64,000 nucleotides of DNA, taken from positions 3,410,001 to 3,474,000 of the forward strand of contig NZ_CP014513.1 in NCBI RefSeq assembly GCF_001577365.1. Reading direction: 5' to 3'. The translations under genes and the position numbers were made by a program. A model generated the notes under the pieces. It was given only the letters and a program-made list of their open reading frames with translations, searched no databases and was not told where the DNA came from. Shown piece by piece: positions 1 to 8,260 of this stretch; positions within the stretch are counted from its first letter, which is position 1; each line of letters begins with the position of its first letter. The stretch is from Frondihabitans sp. PAMC 28766 (GTDB taxonomy: Bacteria; Actinomycetota; Actinomycetes; Actinomycetales; Microbacteriaceae).

Positions 1-759
1 CATCAGCCGATCGTCTTCCAGGCGGGCGGCTCCGACCAGGGCCGCGACCTCGCCGCCCGATTCGCCGACGGCGTCTTCAGCGTCGAGCTCACCCTCGACG
101 CCGCAGTGGCGAACCGCCGCGAGCTGCGGGCGGCCGCCGTCGCTGCCGGGCGTCGGGCCGACGATGTGAAGGTGCTGCCAGGCCTCTCGATCGTGCTGGG
201 CTCCACCGAGGCCGAAGCGCAACACCTTTACGACTCGCTTGAAGAGCTCGCCCCCGACGGCTACGCCGAGTCGTCGCTCGGCGCCTACCTCGACGTCGAC
301 GTGACCACCCTCGATCCTGACCGCCCCGTCCCCGCCGACATCCTCGACCGGCCGTTCGACGAGAACACCTACGGCCACTCCGTCGGCTATCGGCGCACCG
401 TCACGCGATGGGTGCGCAACAACAACACGAGCGTCCGCGCCCTCGTGCGCGGGTTCGGCGGCTACGGCGCCCGCATCGTCGTCGGCACGCCCGAGCACGT
501 CGCCGACTCGATCGAGACCTGGTTCGAGGCCGGCGCGGCCGACGGCTTCAACCTCATGATCGACCGCTTCCCCACCGGGTTCGAGGAGGTCGTCGACCAC
601 GTCGTGCCGCTGCTGCGGGCGCGCGGGCTCTTCCGTCACGAGTACGGCGAGGCGACCCTGCACGGCCGGCTCGCGGCGACCCGGCGTGACGGGCCCGAGC
701 CGACCGACCGGCATCCTGCCCTCTCTGCTTCTGAACTGAAAGGAACCACCACCGCATGA
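1..759 (+). CDS. NtaA/SnaA/DszA-family FMN-dependent monooxygenase (5' truncated by window)
   Basis: C-terminal part, about 252 residues, of a luciferase-like TIM-barrel monooxygenase. The frame is already open at base 1. The segment reading QAGGSDQGRDLAARFADGVF and the closing block with GFNLMIDRFPTGFEEVVDHV, followed by LLRARGLFRHEY, are typical of the NtaA/SnaA/DszA branch. Members use reduced FMN from a partner reductase to oxidise organosulfur, nitrilotriacetate or similar substrates in the cytoplasm. The stop TGA overlaps the ATG of the next gene (ATGA), so the two are translationally coupled. Coupling to a MetY-like enzyme suggests sulfur assimilation from an organic source, which is an inference. 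The substrate cannot be told from sequence, and the N-terminus is outside the window. Confidence 0.88.
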   Translation, partial: HQPIVFQAGGSDQGRDLAARFADGVFSVELTLDAAVANRRELRAAAVAAGRRADDVKVLPGLSIVLGSTEAEAQHLYDSLEELAPDGYAESSLGAYLDVDVTTLDPDRPVPADILDRPFDENTYGHSVGYRRTVTRWVRNNNTSVRALVRGFGGYGARIVVGTPEHVADSIETWFEAGAADGFNLMIDRFPTGFEEVVDHVVPLLRARGLFRHEYGEATLHGRLAATRRDGPEPTDRHPALSASELKGTTTA

Positions 760-2131
760 CCGGATTCGACACCGACCAGATCCACGCCGGGGCCTCCCCG
801 AGTCGGCCCACGGCGCCCGCATCACCCCGATCTATCTCAGCGCCGGCTTCGTCTTCGACGACTTCGACCAGGCCGAGGCGCGGTTCGGCGGCACCGACCC
901 CGGTTACGTCTACTCGCGCAACAACAACCCCTCGCACGTCGCCGTCGAGGCGCGCGTTGCGGCCCTCGAGGGCGGAACCGGCGCGATCTTCGTGGCCAGC
1001 GGGCAGGCAGCGGTGTCGGTCGCGCTGCTCGGCGTGCTGAAGGCCGGCGACCACTTCTTGTCGGCGCCGAGCATCTACGAGGGCACCCGCTCGCTCTTCC
1101 GCGACAACTTCGCGCGGTTCGGCATCGAGGTCGAGTTCGTCGAGAACCCGCGCGACCTCGACGACTGGGAGCGCAGGATCCGGCCCACCACCCGCCTGCT
1201 CTTCGCCGAGTCCATTCCCAACCCGAAGAACGACCTCGTCGACATCGAGGCCCTGGCCTCACTGGCGCACCGGCACGACCTGCCCTTCGCGATCGACAAC
1301 ACGGTGGCGACCCCCTACCTGCTGCGGCCCATCGAGTTCGGCGCCGACATCGTCGTGCACTCCGCGTCGAAGCTCTTGACCGGCCACGGCGCGAGCCTCG
1401 GCGGCATCGTCGTCGACGCGGGGCGGTTCGACTGGGGCGCACGGCCCGACCTCTATCCGCACCTGAACGAGTCTCGTCGGAACCAGCCGTCGTTCGTCTC
1501 GAGATTCGGTGCGGGCGCTTACCTCGCCTTCACCCGCAGCGTCGTCGTCAACCGGCTGGGGCCGACGCCGTCACCGTTCCACGCGTTCCTGCTGCAGCAG
1601 GGCATCGAGACGCTCTCGCTGCGGCTGCGGCAGCACGTGGCGAACGCCGCACGCGTCGCGGCCTGGCTCGACGAGCAGCCGCAGGTGGCGAGCGTCGACT
1701 ACGCGGGACTGACCTCCAGCCCGTCCTACGAGCTCGGGCAGAAGTACCTGCCGCGCGGCACGGGCAGCATCTTCGCGTTCACCCTGCACGGCGGACGGGC
1801 AGCGGCCCGCGGTGTCGTCGACTCCGTGGCGCTGTTCTCGCGCATGACGCACATCGGCGACGTGCGGTCGCTGATCATCCACCCGGCGACCACCACGCAC
1901 CTGCACCTCACGCAGGAGGAGCGCGACCGCTTCGGCATCGACGAGGGGCTGATCCGGCTCTCCGTCGGCATCGAGGATGCCGACGACCTGATCGCCGACC
2001 TCGCCCAAGCGCTCGCCGCGCTGCCCGCCGCGGCCGCGCACGCCGCGGTGCCCGCGGCCGCTGCGGGGCCCGCTGCCACAGCCGCGCCCGCCGCTGCGCG
2101 CGCCGGCGCCGGCGCCGCCGCCCTGCCGTAG
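756..2131 (+). CDS. O-acetylhomoserine sulfhydrylase / cystathionine gamma-synthase family PLP enzyme, frameshifted near 796-800
   Basis: PLP-dependent Cys/Met-metabolism enzyme (MetY/MetB family), about 458 residues if repaired. It starts at the ATG overlapping the previous stop and reads MTGFDTDQIHAGA. Adding one C to the CCCC run at 796-799 then continues SPESAHGARITPIYLSAGF, a normal family N-terminus; as given the frame fails. Downstream are the Y-S-R-N-N-NPS block, the GQAA cofactor region and the Schiff-base lysine in SASKLLTGHG. Family members add sulfide or thiol to activated homoserine. The last 35 or so residues are an Ala/Pro tail beyond the usual family end. Coupling to a flavin monooxygenase suggests capture of released sulfur. 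The frameshift may be a sequencing error. Confidence 0.85.
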
Positions 2132-2717
2132 CCGCCGATATAGCCCCGCCGCTTCCGCGACCGCTGCCGGCATGCTGCCGCAGCCGCCGCTACCAAAGCC
2201 GCCGCCGCGGCGCCGGCGCGGCCCGGCCACTCTTCCGCGAAATCGCAGCCGTGGCCGCTCGGGCCAGGCGCCCGCGACGACGACCGCTCTCCGACGGCCG
2301 CGGGCCCCGCGAGATTGCACCCGAGCCCACGAATGCGTCCCCGCGAGATTGCGACTCGGCCGCCCCGAGCGACCCTGGCTCGGCCAGACTGCGATCTCGC
2401 ACGCACGTGTCCCGCCCACCACCGCGAAATGGCCCGTCCGACGACGCAACCGCGCCCCGGGCGTCGGACAGGCCATCTCGCGGCGACCTGCCCGCGAGAT
2501 CGCGACTCGGCCGCCCCGAGCAGGCCTGGCCCGGCCAGACTGCGATCTCGCGCGCACGTGTCCCGCCCACCACCGCGAAATGGCCCGTCCGACGACGTGG
2601 ACGCGCTCCGCCCGTCGGACAGGCCATCTCGCGCGGCACGAGCCGGAGGCGGTGCAGCCACGGGCGGGCCGAGACCGGCGGCCCGCGGCGCAGCGGGCGG
2701 AGCGCGCCGCGCGCGCC
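2132..2717. other. 586-bp intergenic region rich in palindromes
   Basis: No gene is supported between the convergent MetY-like and DszC-like genes; open frames here are GC-composition shadows. The segment holds degenerate copies of a CGCGARATYGC motif (for example near 2236, 2308 and 2342) and two large tandem units listed separately. The convergent arrangement means it could also serve as a terminator or mRNA-stabilising region. Confidence 0.6.
2341..2642. repeat. Two tandem 151-bp units, each made of two hairpins (BIME/REP-like)
   Basis: Unit 1 is 2341-2491 and unit 2 is 2492-2642, offset exactly 151 bp and nearly identical apart from the loops. Within unit 1, GCGAGATTGCGACTCGGCC (2343-2361) pairs imperfectly with 2382-2400. 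CGCGAAATGGCCCGTCCGACG cannot be quoted further, but 2423-2443 pairs with 2462-2482, with only two mismatches. Unit 2 repeats both stems at 2494-2551 and 2574-2633. The stems are better conserved than the loops, as in bacterial interspersed mosaic elements. Confidence 0.8.
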
Positions 2718-3914
2718 TCAGTGCGCCGTCGGGTCCATCCCGTTGACGAGCAGGCCGCCGGCGAGGCGCTGCTTGAAGACGCGCGGGTTGTGCGAGGCGA
2801 GCGTGCGGGCGTTGCGCCAGTGCCGGTCGAGCGCGACCGCCGAGCTGGTGCCGGAGGCGCCGAGGGCGTCGAAGACGAGAGTCGCCGCCTCGAGCACGGC
2901 GTCGGTGACGACACCCTGGGCCTGCGCGACCGCCAGCCAGGATTGCTGACGGTCCGCCTCCGATCCTGAGGCCACGAACCGGTCGACGAGGTCGATGCTG
3001 CGCTCGAATGCGCTCGACGCCCCGAACACCAGGCTCGACACGCGCCCGATCACCTCCAGGATCTGCGGATCGTCGACGGGTGACGACGTCGTGCCGTTGC
3101 CGTGCGACCGGCGCCGAGCCCGCAGCGCCGCAATGCCGTCGCGCAGGACGGCTCGGCCGATGCCGACGAGCAGCGAGTGCAGCACGCTCTGGTAATACTG
3201 CGACGCGTACTCGTAGCGCGACGCGTACGGGATGGCGTCGCCCGGCGCGACGTGCGCGCCGCGGTAGGTGACGCTGCCCGAGCCGGTGAGTTTCTGGCCG
3301 AAGCCGTCCCAGTCGTCGCCGATGGTGACCCCGGGCTGGTCGGCCGGCACCAGGGCGACGGTGCGCGCCCCGGCCGGGTCGACAGCGAGCACCGTGAACC
3401 AGTGCGCGTAGACGCTGCCGGTCGAGTAGTACTTCGCGCCGTCGACGCGGTAGCCGTCGGTGGTCGGCACGATCGTGGTCTCGACGGTCTCCTGTGTGAA
3501 GGGGCCGCTCTCGCTCCAGCCGCCGCCGATGATCTCGCCGCGCCCGAGGCGCTCGAGCCAGACGGCCGACCGGGTGTCAGAGGGCTCGTCGAGCGCGCTG
3601 AGGCGGTCCTCGACGAACGAGTAGTGGTTGCGCCAGATGTGCGCGAGATTCACGTCGACCTCGGCGAGCTCGGCGAGAAGGCGCAGGAGGTCGGACAGGC
3701 GCGCCCCGAACCCGCCCAACGACGAGGGCGTGCGCAGCCGCGCGAACCCGGCCTCGGTCAGCCAGCCGAGCTGCTCATGCGCGAGGCGCCCGGCCTGCTC
3801 GCGCTCGAGCGAGTCGACGCCGATGCGGGCGAAGACCGGCCGGAACCGGGCAGCGAGACGCTCGTAGCGCTCGTCGCCTCGGGTCTCGCTCGTCTCCGAC
3901 ATCGTCGTCGTCAT
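2718..3914 (-). CDS. Acyl-CoA dehydrogenase-fold flavin monooxygenase (DszC/SfnB-like)
   Basis: A 398-residue protein with acyl-CoA dehydrogenase architecture: a helical N-domain (ERYERLAARFRP, then EQLGWLTEAGFARLRTP), a central beta-domain (WSESGPFTQETVETT and KYYSTGSVYAHW), and a C-terminal helical domain. The C-terminal catalytic glutamate of true acyl-CoA dehydrogenases is not apparent. The pattern fits the DszC/SfnB monooxygenase branch, which uses reduced flavin and oxygen on sulfur or nitrogen compounds. The ATG at 3914 is chosen because the longer frame begins with a translated low-complexity repeat from the upstream gene. It follows the AhpD-like gene by 10 bp on the same strand, so the two form an operon. 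Together with the LLM monooxygenase and MetY on the facing strand it makes a sulfur-acquisition neighbourhood. Confidence 0.82.
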   Translation of the reverse strand: MTTTMSETSETRGDERYERLAARFRPVFARIGVDSLEREQAGRLAHEQLGWLTEAGFARLRTPSSLGGFGARLSDLLRLLAELAEVDVNLAHIWRNHYSFVEDRLSALDEPSDTRSAVWLERLGRGEIIGGGWSESGPFTQETVETTIVPTTDGYRVDGAKYYSTGSVYAHWFTVLAVDPAGARTVALVPADQPGVTIGDDWDGFGQKLTGSGSVTYRGAHVAPGDAIPYASRYEYASQYYQSVLHSLLVGIGRAVLRDGIAALRARRRSHGNGTTSSPVDDPQILEVIGRVSSLVFGASSAFERSIDLVDRFVASGSEADRQQSWLAVAQAQGVVTDAVLEAATLVFDALGASGTSSAVALDRHWRNARTLASHNPRVFKQRLAGGLLVNGMDPTAH

Positions 3915-3924
3915 GGCCGCGGGC

Positions 3925-4323
3925 TCAGTGCGTGTGGCCCGCGGCGCCGTGCCCGGCGGGCTCGGCGGGCTCGGCGGGCTCGGCGGGCTCGGCGGCACCC
4001 GACAGCTTGAACGCCAGGCGCCCGTGCGCGTAGCCGCCCCCGGCGCGGATCGCGGTCGCGACCCAGGCGGCCTCCGCCAGCTCGGCCTCCGAGGCGCCGG
4101 CTTTCACGGCGTTCTGCGAGTGGGCGTCGATGCAGTACACGCACTGGGTCGTGATGCCCACGGCGAGGGCGATGAGCTCGCGGTACTTCAGCGGGATGTC
4201 GCGGCCTTCGGCCTGGAAGACGGCGTCGTCGAACGCGGCGAACTTCTCGAGGATGTCGGGGGTCTGCTGCTTGTACACGCGCGTGTAGGTCTTGTCGGCG
4301 GTGCGGTCGAAGTAGTCGCTCAT
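3925..4323 (-). CDS. Carboxymuconolactone decarboxylase / AhpD-like protein
   Basis: A 132-residue AhpD-fold protein with the redox motif CVYCIDAH (Cys-x-x-Cys followed by His three residues later), as in alkylhydroperoxidase AhpD-type proteins. In such proteins the cysteine pair supports disulfide exchange or peroxide reduction. The start at MSDYFDRT is preferred over an upstream Met in the same frame because family members begin there. The C-terminus is unusual: a 9-bp tandem DNA repeat near 3955-3990 encodes AEPAEPAEPAEPA and is followed by a His/Gly-rich end (GHGAAGHTH). It is the first gene of an operon with the DszC/SfnB-like monooxygenase. The physiological substrate is unknown. Confidence 0.87.
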   Translation of the reverse strand: MSDYFDRTADKTYTRVYKQQTPDILEKFAAFDDAVFQAEGRDIPLKYRELIALAVGITTQCVYCIDAHSQNAVKAGASEAELAEAAWVATAIRAGGGYAHGRLAFKLSGAAEPAEPAEPAEPAGHGAAGHTH

Positions 4324-4391
4324 CGTGCCATCGTCGCACCGGGCGCCACGCGGCGAGCATGCTGCCGTCACATCACGTCACGCATGGCCGG

Positions 4392-4889
4392 TCACTGGAA
4401 CGACGCCGCGACGCCGTTGCGGTGGTAGTCGAACACGATGCTCGTCCGGGTCGACGCGACGCTCGGCTGGGCCGACAGGTGCTCGACGACGAACTCGCGC
4501 ACCGCCGACGAGTCGGCAACAGCGATGTGCACGATGAAGTCGTCGGTGCCGCCGAGGAAGAACACCTGAAGCACCTGCGGCAGCCGCCGCACCTGGTCGG
4601 AGAAGCTGCGGATGTTCTCCTGTCGGGCGCCGGGACGCAGCGTGACGCCGACGATCGCCTGGAGGCCGAGACCGAGTGACCTCTGGTCGATGCTGGCGAG
4701 GAATCCGGTGACCACTCCGCGATCCTGCAGCGATCTCAGGCGCGTGTGCGCGGTGGAGGGCGCGACGCCCGCGGCCTCGGCCAGGGCGCTGTTCGAGATG
4801 CGCCCGTCGGTCTTCAGGACCGCGACGAGGCGCCGATCGAGGTCGTCGAGCTCTGCAGTCTCGTGAATTTTGTTCGTCGAATCGCTCAT
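4392..4889 (-). CDS. Lrp/AsnC-family transcriptional regulator
   Basis: A 165-residue regulator with an N-terminal winged helix-turn-helix (LDDLDRRLVAVLKTDGRISN, then ALAEAAGVAPSTAHTRL at residues 15-55) and a C-terminal RAM ligand-binding domain (ASIDQRSLGLGLQAIVGVTL, then DFIVHIAVADSSAVREFV). The start MSDSTNK at 4889 gives the normal family length; the longer frame runs into the divergent alanine dehydrogenase gene. The head-to-head arrangement with ald matches the AldR/ald pairs of actinobacteria, where the regulator activates alanine dehydrogenase in response to alanine. That role is inferred from position and family. Confidence 0.93.
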   Translation of the reverse strand: MSDSTNKIHETAELDDLDRRLVAVLKTDGRISNSALAEAAGVAPSTAHTRLRSLQDRGVVTGFLASIDQRSLGLGLQAIVGVTLRPGARQENIRSFSDQVRRLPQVLQVFFLGGTDDFIVHIAVADSSAVREFVVEHLSAQPSVASTRTSIVFDYHRNGVAASFQ

Positions 4890-5013
4890 GTGCGCGCTCT
4901 CTTGTGTGATTTCGTCGCTTTCAGGGCAATCTACAGAATCTTCTGCGGAAGAAACACGAGCGAAACGAATCATGCCCAGTATCGACTGCAAGAGCCCGTC
5001 GAAGGAGAAGCGC
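4890..5013. promoter_or_regulatory. Divergent lrp-ald control region
   Basis: This 124-bp spacer separates the two divergent starts and is more AT-rich than its surroundings. TCTTC-TGCG-GAAGA at 4939-4952 is an exact inverted repeat that could be part of an Lrp-type operator. A strong ribosome binding site, GAAGGAGAAG at 5001-5010, decides the GTG start of ald at 5014. Confidence 0.55.
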
Positions 5014-6114
5014 GTGCGTGTAGGCATTCCGACCGAGATCAAGAACAACGAGAACCGCGTCGCAATCACCCCGGCGGGTGTCGACGCCCTGGCGAGGCGC
5101 GGCCACGACGTCGTCGTCGAGGCGGGAGCGGGGCTGGGGTCTCGCATCCTGGATTCCGACTACGCGGCCGCGGGCGCCACCATCCTGCCGAGCGCCTCGG
5201 AGGTCTGGGGTTCGGCTGACCTCCTGCTCAAGGTGAAGGAGCCGATCGAGAGCGAGTACGCCCATCTCCGCGCCGACCAGACCGTCTTCACCTACCTGCA
5301 CCTCGCCGCCGACCGCGCACTGACCGAGGCGCTCGTCGCCAGCGGCACGACCGCGATCGCCTACGAGACGGTGCAACTCGCCGACCGCAGCCTGCCGCTG
5401 CTCTCACCCATGTCGGAGGTCGCCGGTCGCCTCTCGATCACCGTCGGCTCGTACCAGCTGATGCGCTCGCACGGCGGGCGCGGCACCCTGCTCGGCGGCG
5501 TGCCCGGCACCCCGAAGGCGAAGGTCGTCGTGATCGGCGGCGGTGTCGCCGGCGAGCACGCGGCTGCCAACGCCCTCGGCATGGGGGCCGACGTGACCGT
5601 CATCGACGTGTCGCTGCCTCGCCTGCGTGCCCTCGAAGTGCAGTTCGGCGGCAGGATCCAGACGCGGCACTCGACCCCGTTCGCCATCGCCGAGCAACTG
5701 CGAGACGCCGATCTCGTGATCGGGTCGGTGCTCATCCCGGGCGCGGCGGCCCCCAAGCTCGTGACCGACGACATGGTCGCCACCATGAAGCCCGGGGCGG
5801 TGCTCGTCGACATCGCGATCGACCAGGGCGGCTGCTTCGAGGGTTCGCACCCGACCACGCACGACGACCCCACCTTCGCGGTGCACGACGCGGTGTACTA
5901 CTGCGTCGCGAACATGCCGGGCGCCGTGCCGGAGTCGTCGACACGAGCGCTGACGAACGCGACGCTGCCGTACGTGCAGGCGCTGGCCGACAAGGGCTGG
6001 CAGAAGGCCATCGCCGACGATGCCGCGCTGGCCAAGGGGCTCAACGTGCAGGGTGGTCGCGTCACGAACGCCGGCGTCGCCGCCGCCCTCGGGCTGGAGC
6101 TCGCCACGGTCTAG
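5014..6114 (+). CDS. ald: Alanine dehydrogenase
   Basis: A 366-residue NAD-dependent L-alanine dehydrogenase, which interconverts alanine and pyruvate plus ammonia. The start is the GTG giving [20 protein letters not shown], 7 bp after AGGAG; an upstream ATG at 4972 would add residues with no family counterpart. Visible landmarks are the substrate lysine in LLLKVKEP, the YLHLAAD histidine, the Rossmann motif [14 protein letters not shown] and the catalytic aspartate in IAIDQGGC. The length is normal for Ald (about 370). It is divergent from an Lrp/AsnC gene that probably controls it. A run of 19-bp repeats follows the stop. Confidence 0.96.
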   Translation: MRVGIPTEIKNNENRVAITPAGVDALARRGHDVVVEAGAGLGSRILDSDYAAAGATILPSASEVWGSADLLLKVKEPIESEYAHLRADQTVFTYLHLAADRALTEALVASGTTAIAYETVQLADRSLPLLSPMSEVAGRLSITVGSYQLMRSHGGRGTLLGGVPGTPKAKVVVIGGGVAGEHAAANALGMGADVTVIDVSLPRLRALEVQFGGRIQTRHSTPFAIAEQLRDADLVIGSVLIPGAAAPKLVTDDMVATMKPGAVLVDIAIDQGGCFEGSHPTTHDDPTFAVHDAVYYCVANMPGAVPESSTRALTNATLPYVQALADKGWQKAIADDAALAKGLNVQGGRVTNAGVAAALGLELATV

Positions 6115-6139
6115 CCCCTGCGGCCGACTTCGCACCACG

Positions 6140-6215
6140 GGATCCGGTTCGCCCCACCGGATCCGGTTGGCGCCGCCGGATCCGGTTGGCGCCGCCGGAT
6201 CCGGTTGGCGCGACA
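6140..6215. repeat. Four tandem 19-bp repeats centred on CCGGATCCGG
   Basis: Copies start at 6140, 6159, 6178 and 6197. The consensus is GGATCCGGTTGGCGCCGCC; copies 2 and 3 are identical, and copies 1 and 4 diverge at their ends. Each junction recreates a CCGGATCCGG palindrome and each unit contains GGCGCC. The repeats lie between the ald stop and the convergent membrane-protein gene. There are no spacers, so this is not CRISPR. Confidence 0.85.
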
Positions 6216-6270
6216 GAGCAGCCGCCCGCGCGACCAACTTTCTGCTCCCGAAAGCGACAACTGAGCCCGG

Positions 6271-6918
6271 TCAGACGGCCGCAGTCGTCGATTCCGGGCG
6301 CGAAGCGCGCCGCGACGGACGGGCCGCGGGGATCCGCGCCGCGAACCACGGGAGAGTCAGCCCGCACAGCGGCCCGGCCCCGAGCGCGAACACGACGGTG
6401 CCGACGCCGATGTCGCCGCCGAGGATCCACCCCGTCACACCGACCGACACCTCGACGACGGTGCGCGACAACCAGATCGGCACCCCGAGCCTGCGGTTGA
6501 GTCCGGTCATGAGGCCGTCGCGGGGCCCGGGGCCGAACCCGGCGCCAATGTAGAGCCCGCTCGCGACGGCGAGCAGCAGCATGCCGGCGGCGAAGAGCGC
6601 GATGCGCACGGGTAGAGACGACACGGACGGCAGGATCATGAGGCCCACCTGGGCGCTCGACCCCACGACGCCGATGTTCAGCACGGTGCCGAGCCCGGGT
6701 CGTTGACGCAGAGGCCACCACAGCAGCAGCACGAGGGCGCCGATCACGTTGGTGAGCAGGCCGAAGCTCCAGCCGGTGTGCCGCGCGATGCCCAGGGCGA
6801 AGGCGTCCCACGGCTCGACGCCGACGTGGGCGCGCACCAAGAGTGAGATCGCAGCGCCGTACAGCACGAGGCCGACGACCAGCGCCGGCAGCCGGATCGC
6901 GAGAGGGTTGAGTCTCAT
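6271..6918 (-). CDS. YczE/YyaS/YitT-family integral membrane protein
   Basis: A 215-residue multispanning membrane protein. [20 protein letters not shown] starts the first hydrophobic helix; the Met 14 codons upstream is not preferred because the added segment is polar and unlike the family. The blocks [20 protein letters not shown] and [20 protein letters not shown] are characteristic of the YczE/YyaS family. The biochemical role of the family is not established. It may be autonomous: the neighbours (ald downstream and small acidic ORFs upstream) show no clear functional link. Confidence 0.85.
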   Translation of the reverse strand: MRLNPLAIRLPALVVGLVLYGAAISLLVRAHVGVEPWDAFALGIARHTGWSFGLLTNVIGALVLLLWWPLRQRPGLGTVLNIGVVGSSAQVGLMILPSVSSLPVRIALFAAGMLLLAVASGLYIGAGFGPGPRDGLMTGLNRRLGVPIWLSRTVVEVSVGVTGWILGGDIGVGTVVFALGAGPLCGLTLPWFAARIPAARPSRRASRPESTTAAV

Positions 6919-6994
6919 GCAGACAGAGTGGTCGCCGACCGGCTCTTTCGACAGAGCCAATCGGCGGCGAGTGGATCAGGTAGCGGCCGGCCGG

Positions 6995-7108
6995 TCAGGC
7001 CGCGACGAGCCCGGACGGGTTGTCGACGGGCGTGCCGTCGGGCTCGGTGCCGGTCTCGGGGTCGACCTCGTCGGGGTCTGGCACGCCCTGCGGCTTAGGG
7101 TCGCTCAC
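6995..7108 (-). CDS. Small acidic hypothetical protein (37 aa)
   Basis: GTG-started ORF reading VSDPKPQGVPDPDEVDPETG and ending NPSGLVAA. Its GTGA start overlaps the stop of the upstream small ORF by four bases, which argues for translational coupling and for both being real. The protein is very acidic, proline-rich and has no hydrophobic segment. The function is unknown; I recognise no family. Confidence 0.5.
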   Translation of the reverse strand: MSDPKPQGVPDPDEVDPETGTEPDGTPVDNPSGLVAA

Positions 7109-7266
7109 TCGGGCTCACCGCCCGACGTGGTGTCGCTGTCCTGCTTCGGGTCTTCCGTCGCGTCGCCGGTGGGCGAGCCGTCGCCGAGCGAGTCGGTGTG
7201 CTTCTTCTGCTCGTCGGTGACGTTCGTGGAGCCGTCGGTGGTCGATGTGTCGTCGGAGGGTGTCAT
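7105..7266 (-). CDS. Small Ser/Thr/Asp-rich hypothetical protein (53 aa)
   Basis: ATG-started ORF beginning MTPSDDTSTTDGSTNVTDEQ and ending GGEPE. It is hydrophilic, low-complexity, strongly acidic and without membrane or signal segments. It overlaps the next small ORF at GTGA, making a two-gene cassette. The function is unknown. The CCCGA microsatellite lies about 90 bp upstream of its start. Confidence 0.5.
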   Translation of the reverse strand: MTPSDDTSTTDGSTNVTDEQKKHTDSLGDGSPTGDATEDPKQDSDTTSGGEPE

Positions 7267-7357
7267 CGGTCGACCGTACGCCGGGCGATCCGTTGCGGCA
7301 GAGGGTTGACAACGGGGTCGACAACCCCGTCCAGTCCCCCGCAGGGAGGTCTTGTGG

Positions 7358-7434
7358 GCCCGGCCCGGCCCGACCCGGCCCGACCCGACCCGACCCGACC
7401 CGACCCGACCCGACCCGACCCGGCCCGACCCGAT
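7358..7434. repeat. Pentanucleotide microsatellite (CCCGA/CCCGG), about 15 units
   Basis: This is an uninterrupted run of 5-bp units with period exactly five. The central block is pure CCCGA and the flanks alternate CCCGA and CCCGG. It sits in a 280-bp gene-free stretch (7267-7545) between the small acidic ORFs and the decayed TasA-like genes. Such a tract is prone to slippage. Confidence 0.9.
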
Positions 7435-7545
7435 TAGTTCGGTCGTAACCACACCGGGTGAGCACTTAACCACTGCCCATCCATCCCGCTTCACCTGTAG
7501 GCGGTCGACCGACCGCGGGTCAGCCCCACACCCGGGATTACAGCC

Positions 7546-7832
7546 ATGCCTTTCGTCACCCTTTTCGCGCCAAGATCGCCGCCTGGATCGCGATTCCCAC
7601 GGCCCTCGACGCCTCCGGCATCGTCGTCGGCACCGCGTCGTACTCGGCGTTCTCGGCCACGACGTCGAACCCCACGAGCAACTGGAGCGCCGGATCCGTG
7701 GCGCTCACCGACGACGACAACAACGTCGCGCTCTTCACGGCGACCGGCCTCAAGCCCGGCTCGACCGGCACCGACTGCCGCGGAACGTGCGCCGCCTGCG
7801 GCAGGCCGGGGCGGCGCTCACGGTGCTGCTGA
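7546..7832 (+). pseudogene. Remnant of a TasA/camelysin-like secreted protein gene
   Basis: From 7566 the frame reads RAKIAAWIAIPTALDASGIV, then VGTASYSAFSATTSNPTSNW, then VALTDDDNNVALFTATGLKP before losing similarity. This is the N-terminal signal/membrane segment plus the first strands of the TasA/SipW-dependent family common in actinobacteria. The likely ATG at 7546 is in another frame, and the signal helix carries an aspartate where a hydrophobic residue is expected. Similarity stops at GSTGTDC and the reading frame closes at 7832, so the gene is both frameshifted and truncated. Confidence 0.7.
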
Positions 7833-8250
7833 TCGCCGGGGCCGTGTGCTCGGCGGCGCCGCAGCCGCGCGCGGACGCGGTCGCATTCAGGGCGACCACC
7901 GCCAACCCGACCTCGACCTTCGCCATGAGGACACCCGTCGCAGCGACGAATCCGACCTGCGCGAACAACGCCGACGGCACGACGGTCACGATCAATTGGA
8001 GCTACACCGGCACGACGCCGAACGACCTCGCACTCCCCTTCAACGGCACGGCCTACGCGACGGCGACGGGGGCGGCACTGTCGGCGGCGCTGTCGACGGC
8101 GTCCCTCCTCGGGCTCGGCCTGCCACCTACCCGATCGCCGTGCGAACGGACCTGACGGCGAGCAATTCGGCGTGGTCGACGACGAGCGCCTCGACCATCG
8201 GCGTCGAAGTCAACGCGCTGCTGGGGCCCACGAGCGTGCGCTGCGCCCGA
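7785..8250 (+). pseudogene. Second decayed secreted TasA-like gene, fused to the first by a deletion
   Basis: Starting about 7787 the frame reads RRLRQAGAALTVLLIAGAVC (a signal peptide), then AFRATTANPTSTFAM and TTVTINWSYTGTTPNDLALP. Near 8125 the similarity jumps to another frame, continuing ATYPIAVRTDLTASNSAWST up to about 8242. It begins exactly where the previous remnant ends, so a deletion appears to have joined the 5' part of one gene to the 5' part of a neighbour. The protein would be an extracellular matrix or surface component if intact; here it cannot be made. Confidence 0.6.
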
Positions 8251-8260
8251 GCCGGGCCTT

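Noticed and set aside
2132..2717. Several open frames of 140-450 codons across the repeat region
   Set aside because: They run through the palindromic repeats in several frames on both strands and have no ribosome binding site or recognised motif.
4870..5013. Upstream start of alanine dehydrogenase at 4870 or 4972
   Set aside because: The added residues have no family match, whereas the GTG at 5014 has an AGGAG seven bases upstream and gives the standard N-terminus.
6140..6215. 19-bp repeats as a CRISPR array
   Set aside because: The repeats are directly adjacent with no spacers and no cas genes in the window.
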